Below are positions 1 to 6,932 of a DNA stretch of 8,680 nt, piece after piece. The stretch is from Pseudopedobacter sp040392825. GTDB taxonomy: Bacteria > Bacteroidota > Bacteroidia > Sphingobacteriales > Sphingobacteriaceae. Numbering within the stretch: the stretch's first letter is position 1; every line of letters starts with the position of its first letter. The translations under genes were made by a program, and so were the position numbers. The stretch spans positions 1-8,680 of the forward strand of contig NZ_JBEBVH010000176.1 of NCBI RefSeq assembly GCF_040392825.1, read 5' to 3'. The notes beneath the pieces were generated by a model. It had not been told where the DNA came from. It saw nothing but the letters and a program-made list of their open reading frames with translations, and did not search any database.

Positions 1-39
1 AGCATTTTGTTCCGGGCGCTCACCTACGCTGGTTTTCTT

Positions 40-90
40 AACGCCTGCCTGCCGGACAGGCGGGCAAATCTTTATGAGGCCGGGGGCGTT
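40..90. repeat. GC-rich hairpin repeat in the left-edge intergenic DNA
   Basis: Seen: GCCTGCCTG (43-51) and CAGGCGGGC (57-65) form a 9-bp stem with one G-T wobble around a CCGGA loop. A second outer pair, AACGCC (40-45) and GGCGTT (85-90), can close a larger structure that competes with the first stem. The stretch is far more GC-rich than the AT-rich genes beside it and shows no coding potential. From memory, CCTGCC/GGCAGG palindromes of this kind are common interspersed intergenic elements in Bacteroidota, but I could not check copy number. Confidence 0.6.
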
Positions 91-138
91 CTTGGGAATG
101 GTTCTGCGTTAATTTTGTACAGCTTTACTTTCAACCAT

Positions 139-166
139 GTCACCCTTAGCGTAGTCGAAGGGTCTC
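139..166. repeat. Short hairpin repeat, AGCGTAGTCGAAGGGT type
   Basis: Seen: a perfect 6-bp stem, ACCCTT (142-147) with AAGGGT (158-163), around the 10-nt loop AGCGTAGTCG. The GAGCGTAGTCGAAGGGT style of repeat is, from memory, abundant between genes in Bacteroidota genomes. It lies about 58 bp past the stop of the minus-strand transporter gene and could act as a weak stem-loop terminator or mRNA end, but no T-tract follows on the minus strand, so a REP-like identity is the safer call. Confidence 0.6.
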
Positions 167-199
167 TATATTAATAGCTTCTGCCATTCATACCGGTTA

Positions 200-236
200 T
201 TAGCTTTACGCTTTGGGCCTTTAGCTTTCTGCCTTT
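200..236. repeat. Imperfect 21-bp direct duplication overlapping the transporter stop codon
   Basis: Seen: TTAGCTTTACGCTTT (200-214) recurs with changes as TTAGCTTTCTGCCTTTT (221-237), giving a 21-bp period. On the minus strand the first-transcribed copy encodes the last residues of the transporter (K-A-E-S) and its TAA stop. The second copy lies just past the stop. AGCTAAA-rich short repeats directly after stop codons look familiar from related genomes, but this is recollection. Confidence 0.45.
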
Positions 237-1459
237 TCATTCATCCAATTTACGCTGTAATAAAAAGCTATGCTTACAAGTAATAAAAGTATGCCACTGC
301 CAATCCATAAAGCATTAAAACCATAAATAGATGCCAACTTTGCGCCTAAAACAGGGGAAATGATGAATGCAATAGATGTTGATATGCCGTTAACTCCCAT
401 GTATGCTCCCTGATTGTTTTGACCTGCTCGTAATGCGGTGACTGTAGACATAAAGGGCAGAATCAAGATTTCGCCTAAACTGAGTAAGGTGATTGATAAT
501 ATCAGTATACTTAAATGGTGATTAAAGCCTATTATCCCATAAGATAATGCACAAAGCATAGTTCCGTATAACATAGTCTGGGCTATGGTGAATTTTCTTT
601 CTGCCATATTTACCATTCCCATTTCGAATAATACTATAACAATTCCACTATAACCTAAGAGAAGACCAATCGTTTGCTGGCTTAACCCCAGATCGTCTTT
701 GTAGAATAAGGGAAGAGAATTAAGGAACTGGAAGAAGCAGATCGAGAATAAGGTGCACAGTATGCTAAAGATCATAAATTTAAAATCCCAATAAGGAGAT
801 TTTTGTGAGTGAATATTACTACTGCCATCTTCTAATCTTTCTTTTCTGGCTCTTCTGAGCTGAAAAATGAGATGTCTTCTCCGGAAAAAATAGATATAAA
901 CCAAACCGGCTATTAAAGCTGCAAATGCATTGGAGAAAAACAGAAAATTATAAGATATAGCGGATAGTATTCCGCCCAAAGCCGGGCCGATAGAGAATCC
1001 TAAATTTATAGCCATTCTATTCAATGAGAAAGATTTAGTTATATTCTCGGGTTTGGCATATTTGATAATAGCTACTGAGTTTGCCGGTCTGAACATTTCA
1101 CTAATCATGCTTTGTAGAAATATCATAGCTGATAATGAAGTTACTGTTGTGAAAAGCGGAAGCATACAAAAAAAAGGAACACTTAAGAGCAGACTGTAAG
1201 CCTGAACTTTATATTCGCCAATTTTGTCTGTAATTGTACCACCTATCCATGACCCGGCTACAGAACCAATGCCGAAAAAACTAAGTACAAAGCCAGATTG
1301 TGCTATACTGAAATGCAGTTTGTCTACCATATATACCCCCAGAAATGGCAATACCATAGAGCCGGACCGGTTAATAAGCATAACAAGGGCCAGCATCCAT
1401 GATTCCGTGGATAATCCTTTATAAGAATGGGTATAAAGTCTGGTAATTTTCTTAATCAT
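221..1459 (-). CDS. MFS transporter, DHA1-like multidrug efflux type
   Basis: Inner-membrane major facilitator, 412 aa, a normal full length for a 12-TM member. TM1 spans about residues 22-40. The cytoplasmic loop between TM2 and TM3 carries motif A (G74, D78, G81 in GTITDKIGEYK). TM5 carries GFSIGPALGG (154-163), matching the GxxxGPxxGG antiporter motif C, which in this family points to proton-driven export. A very basic central loop (about 193-225, with RRRH and RRARKER) separates the two six-helix halves. Substrate cannot be read from sequence; drug or metabolite export is inferred. The ATG at 1459 gives the expected N-terminus, with a short cytoplasmic lead before TM1. The gene is divergent from the TIM-barrel gene with a 175-bp gap. 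The final codons fall in a short intergenic repeat, so the C-terminal tail may have been altered by it. Confidence 0.9.
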   Translation of the reverse strand: MIKKITRLYTHSYKGLSTESWMLALVMLINRSGSMVLPFLGVYMVDKLHFSIAQSGFVLSFFGIGSVAGSWIGGTITDKIGEYKVQAYSLLLSVPFFCMLPLFTTVTSLSAMIFLQSMISEMFRPANSVAIIKYAKPENITKSFSLNRMAINLGFSIGPALGGILSAISYNFLFFSNAFAALIAGLVYIYFFRRRHLIFQLRRARKERLEDGSSNIHSQKSPYWDFKFMIFSILCTLFSICFFQFLNSLPLFYKDDLGLSQQTIGLLLGYSGIVIVLFEMGMVNMAERKFTIAQTMLYGTMLCALSYGIIGFNHHLSILILSITLLSLGEILILPFMSTVTALRAGQNNQGAYMGVNGISTSIAFIISPVLGAKLASIYGFNALWIGSGILLLLVSIAFYYSVNWMNEKAES

Positions 1460-1634
1460 AAAATAGACAACACAAATAACGTGTTTTTATAATATACTTA
1501 TTTCTTAGACGCTAAATTTTAGAAAATGCTACAAGGATGTTACTTATTTTTAACATAGTTTTTATTTAATCACTTTTTAGTAGCTAGTAATCGAAAATAT
1601 TTGTATTTATGCAGTGCAAACACACACTTATTAA
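1460..1634. other. Divergent intergenic region (175 bp)
   Basis: AT-rich gap holding the promoters of both the minus-strand transporter and the plus-strand TIM-barrel gene. I found no exact TAnnTTTG -7 box on either strand. The nearest plus-strand candidate is AATATTTG around 1595-1605, with one mismatch and no convincing -33 element. No hairpin, operator palindrome or small ORF is convincing. Confidence 0.4.
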
Positions 1635-2591
1635 ATGAACTGTATATTTAAACCTTTGTGGGCTTTAATGCCTTTTCTATTGCTATCTTCCAGTTTATTG
1701 TCTCAGGAAGCTAAAACTATTGAACCGTTTAAGATAGGTTACTCAATTAGTATTAATAAAATAGATATTGTTACGCTAAAGAAAGCTAAGGAGGCCGGAA
1801 TAGACTATATTGAGCTAGCTGCGCTAAGTTCTTTAATAGATAAGGAAACTAAAGAGCTAAAGCTTACAAAAAAAGAGCTGGAGAATAAAATGAAGACCAT
1901 TAAGGCAACAGCCGATGAGGCTGGGATTAAAATATGGTCTTTGCATATGCCTTTTGGACAGTATGAAGATATTTCTTTAGGTGATGAGGTACAGCGAAAG
2001 AAAGTAGTGAACCTTCATAAAGAGATAATTAAACATGCTGCAGTATTAAAACCTCAAATCATTTTATTTCATCCAAGCTGGTATCTTGGGCTTAATGAGC
2101 GGGAACTCAGAAAAACTCAGATGATTAAGTCGGCAACGGAACTGAATAAATTTGTCAAGGGTATTGGTGCGAAAATGGTGATAGAGAATATGCTTGGACC
2201 AGAATTATTAAAGAGTGCGCAGCAGGAGAGACCTTTGTGCAGATCTGTTGAAGAGGTGCAGGAAATTATGGGCCGTTTACCAAAAGATATTTATGCAGCG
2301 GTAGATATGAACCATATTAAATCTCCTGAGAAATTGATCAATGCTTTGGGAAACCGTCTAAAATCTGTCCATATTGCAGATGGTGATGGAATGGCTGAAA
2401 GGCATTATTTTCCATGCTCGGGAAAAGGGAAAAATGATTGGAATGCTATTTTTTCTGCCCTTTATAAAGCGGGGTACACTGGTGCTTTTATGTACGAAAG
2501 TGCGTATCCTTCGTTACCAGAGCTAAAGTCCTGTTTTGACACACTGTACGGTAATTATGTATCTGGTTTAAAACGGGCTGCTTCTGAGTAA
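1635..2591 (+). CDS. Exported sugar phosphate isomerase/epimerase-like TIM-barrel protein
   Basis: 318 aa. Residues 1-23 look like a Sec signal peptide (hydrophobic core ALMPFLLLSSSLL, likely cleavage near LLS-Q). There is no lipobox cysteine, so the mature protein is predicted periplasmic. The rest matches the xylose isomerase-like TIM barrel (Pfam AP_endonuc_2). Candidate metal ligands stand at the usual strand ends: E184 (VIEN), D224 (VDMNH), H246 (VHIADG) and E288 (YES). H104 (SLHMPFG), H146 (FHPSW) and H227 also fit the active site, and SGKGKNDW (262-269) matches the loop usually seen as GxGxxDW. Known members isomerise or epimerise sugars, inositols or related polyols with a divalent metal; the substrate here is unknown. 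An in-frame TAA sits directly before the ATG, which fixes the start. No carbohydrate-uptake genes are adjacent. Confidence 0.87.
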   Translation: MNCIFKPLWALMPFLLLSSSLLSQEAKTIEPFKIGYSISINKIDIVTLKKAKEAGIDYIELAALSSLIDKETKELKLTKKELENKMKTIKATADEAGIKIWSLHMPFGQYEDISLGDEVQRKKVVNLHKEIIKHAAVLKPQIILFHPSWYLGLNERELRKTQMIKSATELNKFVKGIGAKMVIENMLGPELLKSAQQERPLCRSVEEVQEIMGRLPKDIYAAVDMNHIKSPEKLINALGNRLKSVHIADGDGMAERHYFPCSGKGKNDWNAIFSALYKAGYTGAFMYESAYPSLPELKSCFDTLYGNYVSGLKRAASE

Positions 2592-2889
2592 GCAGTTTGT
2601 TTAATCAGCTTTATTGAATAATAAATTTTAATAGGATTGGCAGCTATTTATTTCCATTTGAAATCCTGTTTAATTTCATGGTTATATTATTGCTTTTTTC
2701 TTTGATATAAACGATATTTAGAAGTAACAATAAAATGCTTTGTATTGTTGGTACCTTCTCTATTATTACCGTTGTTTTTTATACAAAAAGTTTATCAGAA
2801 GACGTAGGATGAACGTAAGATAAACGTAGGATGAACGTAAGATGGTACAGGGTATGGACAAGCTTGATACATCCTGGAACCCAGACCAA
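2592..2889. other. Convergent intergenic region with weak hairpins
   Basis: 298 bp between the 3' ends of the TIM-barrel gene and the SRPBCC gene. Seen: a 7-bp AT-rich stem AACAATA (2726-2732) / TATTGTT (2743-2749) with a 10-nt loop, followed by no clear T-run, so only a weak terminator candidate. The right part holds the 11-bp tandem repeat (2800-2843), then CAAGCTTG (2859-2866), an 8-bp palindrome flanked by GTAT and ATAC. No ORF worth calling. Confidence 0.45.
2800..2843. repeat. Four-copy 11-bp tandem repeat
   Basis: Seen: four consecutive 11-mers, AGACGTAGGAT, GAACGTAAGAT, AAACGTAGGAT, GAACGTAAGAT, filling exactly 44 bp. Copies 2 and 4 are identical, and copies 1 and 3 share CGTAGGAT, so there is a higher-order 22-bp period. 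The unit is close to one turn of B-DNA, so every copy faces the same side of the helix. It ends 46 bp beyond the stop codon of the SRPBCC gene, outside any gene. Function is unknown: it could be slippage-prone filler, a protein-binding array or part of a dispersed element. Confidence 0.85.
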
Positions 2890-3306
2890 TTATGTCATCA
2901 GCGCTTTCTCTATCTCTGTTATTTTTTCGTTCCAGTAAACGTTCATTTCTTCTCTTTGGCTGTTATCTAGAAGTTTTTCATGATGAAAACTAATAGTTGC
3001 TTTGAAAGAGTCGCCTATAATTCTTACCTGAACAGTTGAGTTATTCTCCCAGTTGTTCTTTTTCCAGCTCATTCGGATATGGGAATAGGGTGTAAATACA
3101 CTCACTTTTCCTGTAATCCCTTCCTTGGTGCTAAATTCTTTTTTAACGTCTAATTCTTCTTCGAGTTCGCCAAGCCAGACTTTTAACCCCTGATCTGAGA
3201 ACATAAAATCCCATAAATGTTTCTGTGAGTATGGAAATGTTTTTCTAAGTCCAAACTGCCAGCCTGCATCTTTAGTAAGACCAATAGGTTTCGCTTGCTT
3301 TTTCAT
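2890..3306 (-). CDS. Small SRPBCC / AHSA1-like domain protein
   Basis: 138 aa, no signal peptide, predicted cytosolic. The pattern is that of the AHSA1 branch of the SRPBCC (START-like) fold: an N-terminal strand and helix with FPYSQKHLWDFMFSDQGL then VWLGE (24-47), a central GITGKVSVFTPYSHIRMSW (63-81), the W-x-N-ST-V strand (86-93), and a long C-terminal helix with VYWNEKITEIEKAL (123-136). The fold makes a hydrophobic pocket; the ligand or partner is not predictable. In eukaryotes AHSA1 domains stimulate Hsp90, but most bacterial members are uncharacterised and I infer no such role. It starts 19 bp after the smc stop on the same strand with no terminator between, so it is probably co-transcribed with smc. 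A tie to chromosome maintenance would be inference from position only. Confidence 0.8.
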   Translation of the reverse strand: MKKQAKPIGLTKDAGWQFGLRKTFPYSQKHLWDFMFSDQGLKVWLGELEEELDVKKEFSTKEGITGKVSVFTPYSHIRMSWKKNNWENNSTVQVRIIGDSFKATISFHHEKLLDNSQREEMNVYWNEKITEIEKALMT

Positions 3307-3325
3307 ATCCGTTGATTTAATCTGT

Positions 3326-6300
3326 TTAAGCAGCCACTTCTCTTAAGTCTACTGCAACTACTCTGGAAACACCTTGTTCTACCATCGTAACACCATAAAT
3401 GATATCTGTGCTGGCTATAGTACGTTTGTTATGCGATACTACAATGAATTGAGATTCGTTAGAGAACTTCCTGATAATGTTATTGAACTTATCTATGTTT
3501 GTATCATCTAGTGGGGCATCAACCTCATCGAATATACAGAAGGGCGCTGGTTTTAACAGGTATAACGAAAACAGCAGGGCAGTAGCAGTCAGTGTCTTTT
3601 CACCACCTGATAACTGATTAATAGATAAAGGGCGTTTTCCTTTAGGTCTTGCAATAATATCAATATCAGAATCCAGCGGATTGTCAGGATTGCTCAAAAT
3701 TAAATCGCAGCTATCTTCTTCGTTAAACAGAGATCTGAACACACGCATGAAGTTTTCACGTACACCGGTAAATGCTGTCATAAACTTATCTTTGGCAGTT
3801 TCGTCTATTTCTTTAATGGTTTGCAACAAAGATTCTTTTGCTTCTGTTAAGTCTTTTTTCTGTGCTTTAATGAAGTTATAGCGCTCTTCCATCTCATTAT
3901 AAGCTTCCATTGCCGTAGAGTTAATAGCTCCAAATTCGTCCAGTTGCTTTTTAATTTTATCAACTTTTTCTTTGGTGTCGTCCTCATTGGCATCTTCCGG
4001 AACTTCGTTATCCAGCAGATCTTCAATTTCCAGATTGAATTCTACAGAAAGTCTTTCTTTTAATGAGTTTAGCTCTATTCTAAGATTGCTTTTTTTATCT
4101 TTAATCTCGTTAGATAGGAGGTCTATGTTTTCTTTTTTACGACGCAACTCGGTAAGCTCTGTCTCTAAATCGTTAACCAGTCCACGCGAAGCATAATATT
4201 CTTTTTCGGCGTCTTGCAAAGCATTTTCCATTTCCTCTTTCTGCGTATACATGGCAATCAGATCTTCATCGTTATGATCTACATGCTGCAGCGTGTCTTT
4301 AATAGTTGCTTTGGTATTATCTAAATCGGCACTGTTTATATTAATACGGCTTTCCAGATTTTCCTTTAGAGAGTCGCGGTATTCCAGATCCTTGTCAATA
4401 CTGCTAATTTTGTTTTGCTGCTGGTGGAATTTAATGTTATCTGCATTGAAAGCTGAACTACGCATAGTCAGCACTTCACTAATTTCATTAAAAGCGGCCT
4501 GCTGTTCAACCAGCTTATCGGCAAGCAATTGTCTCTGCGTGTTGATTTCTGCAATTAGGGGCTCTAATTTTAGTAACTCCGAAGCAATATTTTGCAGTTT
4601 GTTTTCAATATCCTGTTTCCTGTTCTGGCTATTAGTAATAAAAGACTGATACTGTTCCTGTTTAGTTTTTACCGAGATCAGTTCGTTTTGTAACAGATTG
4701 ATTTCGCCACTTAAAACTGTAATTTCCTGAGCTTTAGTAGAAGCCTTTAAAGAAGCTATTTTAATGCTATTCTCGTCTATACCTGCTTTTAATTTTTTAA
4801 TCTGACTGTCTAAGTCTTTAATTTCTTTGCTCAGATTTTCCAAATTTTTTGCTCTACCAATACGCTTTCCTTCAAAAAGCCCGACAGAACCGCCAGAAAG
4901 CGTATGTTTGGTTTTGCTGAACTTGCCAGACTTGCCAATGAATGTAGCTCCAGGTACAATAGGCAGATTATTTAAATCCTTCTCGCTTTCATCGTTTACC
5001 AAAAAGACATTGTGGAGCAAATGGTTAAATAAGTTTTTATATTTCTTATCTGTCTCGGTTACCATAATCACCGGAACTGCTCCGTCCGGAGTTTCTATGC
5101 TGGTCGCTTCCTTTTCTTCGATATTGTTTAATATAAAGAAATTTGCTTTTCCTCTGGACGAATCGTTCAAAAGCTTAATGGCTTCAATTGCATCATCATA
5201 GTTTTCAACCACATAATGGTTCATGAGAGATTCCAGATAGTTTTCTATGGGAACCCGGAATTCTTCTCTACAGAACAGAATATCCGAAAGGAGCGGAGCT
5301 TTCTTTGCCCATTGGGTGCTTTTCTTAAGAAAACGTATAGACTCTGGAAATCCTTCCAGATTGTCTACCATACTCTTGGTGAGATTGTACTCATTCTGAC
5401 GGGCATCTAAACGACGGCTCAGACTATTCAGATGATCTTTATCCTCCGCCAGGCTCTCTTCCTGAAGCTGTAACTGTTCTTTTAATTCTTCTTCCTGTTT
5501 CTGAAGGTGATTAAGCTGATGCTGTTTGCTTTCTACCTTATTTTCCAGTTCGACAACTACTTTATTGAATTCAGATAACTGGGTCTCTTTGGAAGCTGTA
5601 TCTTCAACATTCCTGATACTTTCCTGTTCTAAGGCATCTCGTTGTATCTTTAAGATCTCAATGTCTTTGTCTGTTTGGTAAAGCTTGTTCTGCAGCTGAG
5701 CTGCTTCCTTTTGGCTTTGGTCTAAACTTAGTTTAGAAGATTGCTGCTGAATTCTAAGTTCTTCAACTTCTTCTTTTAACAGATTAAGATTAGAAGATAC
5801 CGTATGCAAAGTCTGTTCTTCCTGCAAACGATCTTCGTTTAGCCTTTTTATATTATACAGAATATGGTTAAGCTGGTTTTTGTCCTTCTCGAGCTCGGTA
5901 TTTAACCGTTGTTCTTTGTCCTGAAGGAATTTCAGCTGTTCGTTCTTAATCTTCTTTTCGCTCTCGTAAGCTCTGATTTTGGCTATAAACTCGTTGGTAG
6001 CCTTTTGTTGTACCGAAAGGTTTTTTTCTTTGGTTAGATTGCTAAATTTATGTTTTTGAATATCGGCATCCAGTTTATCAGTTTGCGTATGTACATTGGT
6101 TCTCTGTTCTGCCAGTTCTTTTTCCTGGTTTTCCAGTTTTTCCAGAGAATCGCGGAAACCGATAATTTTGAATGAAGCCAGAATGATACTTAAAGCTTTA
6201 TATTGCTCTTTGATTTTATAATAGCGTTCGGCTTTTTTCGCCTGGTTCTCTAAAGTCTTAAGGTTTCTTTCAATCTCGAACAATAAGTCTTCAACCCTGC

Positions 6301-6865
6301 TAAGGTCTGTTTCTGTATCTTTTAACTTATTGAATGTTTGCTTTTTTCTTAGCTTATATTTAGAGATACCTGAAGCTTCTTCAAATAAAGCTCTTCTTGA
6401 ACCTTCTTTGTTGGCAATAATCTCATCAATCATTTTCAATTCTATGATTGAATAGGAATCAGAGCCCACACCGGTATCTAAAAACAGGTCTGTAATATCT
6501 TTTAAGCGGCACTGTACATCATTCAAACGATATTCGGATTCGCCTGTGCGATATAATTTTCTGGTAATGGTTACCTGCGAAAATTCTGTAGGTAATACAT
6601 TCTTTGTGTTATCAAACGTTAGAGAAACTTCTGCAAGGTTAGCGGGTTTACGTGTTTTGGTCCCATTAAAGATAATATTCTCCATCTTCTCTGAACGTAA
6701 GGCACGAGTACTTTGCTCGCCTAAAACCCAGCGTATGGCATCTACAACATTAGATTTACCACAGCCATTAGGACCAACAATAGCGGTAACTCCTTCATTA
6801 AAATTAATAGTTATCTTGTCTCCGAAACTTTTAAATCCCTTTATTTCTAACTTGTTTAATTGCAT
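3326..6865 (-). CDS. smc: Chromosome segregation ATPase SMC (bacterial condensin)
   Basis: 1179 aa, full length for bacterial SMC. Head half 1: Walker A GPNGCGKS (31-38), R57 in the ALRSEKM arginine-finger position, Q-loop around Q118, and LDTGVGSDSYSII (129-141). Long coiled coil about 170-500, hinge about 505-670 with the glycine patch SGGSVG (657-662), returning coiled coil about 670-1030. Head half 2: signature LSGGEK (1085-1090), Walker B with D1113 and catalytic E1114 (IFDEVD), D-loop APLDD and switch H1145 (SHN). All ATPase residues are present. SMC dimers with kleisin ScpA and ScpB extrude and organise newly replicated DNA; scpA and scpB are not in this window. An in-frame TAA directly precedes the ATG, fixing the start, and MQLNKLEIKGFKSFGDK is the family's standard N-terminus. 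Several plus-strand open frames inside it are shadows. Confidence 0.98.
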   Translation of the reverse strand: MQLNKLEIKGFKSFGDKITINFNEGVTAIVGPNGCGKSNVVDAIRWVLGEQSTRALRSEKMENIIFNGTKTRKPANLAEVSLTFDNTKNVLPTEFSQVTITRKLYRTGESEYRLNDVQCRLKDITDLFLDTGVGSDSYSIIELKMIDEIIANKEGSRRALFEEASGISKYKLRKKQTFNKLKDTETDLSRVEDLLFEIERNLKTLENQAKKAERYYKIKEQYKALSIILASFKIIGFRDSLEKLENQEKELAEQRTNVHTQTDKLDADIQKHKFSNLTKEKNLSVQQKATNEFIAKIRAYESEKKIKNEQLKFLQDKEQRLNTELEKDKNQLNHILYNIKRLNEDRLQEEQTLHTVSSNLNLLKEEVEELRIQQQSSKLSLDQSQKEAAQLQNKLYQTDKDIEILKIQRDALEQESIRNVEDTASKETQLSEFNKVVVELENKVESKQHQLNHLQKQEEELKEQLQLQEESLAEDKDHLNSLSRRLDARQNEYNLTKSMVDNLEGFPESIRFLKKSTQWAKKAPLLSDILFCREEFRVPIENYLESLMNHYVVENYDDAIEAIKLLNDSSRGKANFFILNNIEEKEATSIETPDGAVPVIMVTETDKKYKNLFNHLLHNVFLVNDESEKDLNNLPIVPGATFIGKSGKFSKTKHTLSGGSVGLFEGKRIGRAKNLENLSKEIKDLDSQIKKLKAGIDENSIKIASLKASTKAQEITVLSGEINLLQNELISVKTKQEQYQSFITNSQNRKQDIENKLQNIASELLKLEPLIAEINTQRQLLADKLVEQQAAFNEISEVLTMRSSAFNADNIKFHQQQNKISSIDKDLEYRDSLKENLESRININSADLDNTKATIKDTLQHVDHNDEDLIAMYTQKEEMENALQDAEKEYYASRGLVNDLETELTELRRKKENIDLLSNEIKDKKSNLRIELNSLKERLSVEFNLEIEDLLDNEVPEDANEDDTKEKVDKIKKQLDEFGAINSTAMEAYNEMEERYNFIKAQKKDLTEAKESLLQTIKEIDETAKDKFMTAFTGVRENFMRVFRSLFNEEDSCDLILSNPDNPLDSDIDIIARPKGKRPLSINQLSGGEKTLTATALLFSLYLLKPAPFCIFDEVDAPLDDTNIDKFNNIIRKFSNESQFIVVSHNKRTIASTDIIYGVTMVEQGVSRVVAVDLREVAA

Positions 6866-6900
6866 TTATATACCCGGAATAATCCCCAATAAAATTCCCC

Positions 6901-6908
6901 CAAAACTA
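6901..6908 (-). promoter_or_regulatory. Candidate -7 box of the smc promoter (TAGTTTTG)
   Basis: On the minus strand 6908-6901 reads TAGTTTTG, an exact match to the Bacteroidota housekeeping -7 consensus TAnnTTTG. Transcription would start a few bases on, leaving a leader of roughly 30 nt before the smc ATG at 6865. I see no good TTTG/TTG -33 element at the right distance upstream, which lowers confidence. The divergent gene starts only 24 bp away at 6933, so the two promoters must overlap or abut. Confidence 0.4.
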
Positions 6909-6932
6909 ATTTAAATTTATTAATTTGCAGAG

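Noticed and set aside
2726..2749. Rho-independent terminator for the TIM-barrel gene
   Set aside because: The stem is 7 bp, nearly all A-T except one G-C pair, has a 10-nt loop and lacks a following T-run, so it is not convincing.
4880..5001. TLSGGS in the middle of SMC as a second ABC signature motif
   Set aside because: It lies in the hinge domain (residues 655-660), where glycines are conserved for hinge dimerisation; the true signature is LSGGEK at 1085-1090.
4293..5201. Plus-strand open frames of about 118 and 124 aa inside smc
   Set aside because: They are antisense to well-conserved SMC coding sequence, rich in Ser/Leu/Phe as expected from reading Glu/Lys coiled-coil codons backwards, and resemble no family.
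6546..6914. 122-aa plus-strand open frame opposite the SMC N-terminus
   Set aside because: Antisense to the Walker A region of smc, whose codons are under strong constraint; the product has no recognisable feature.
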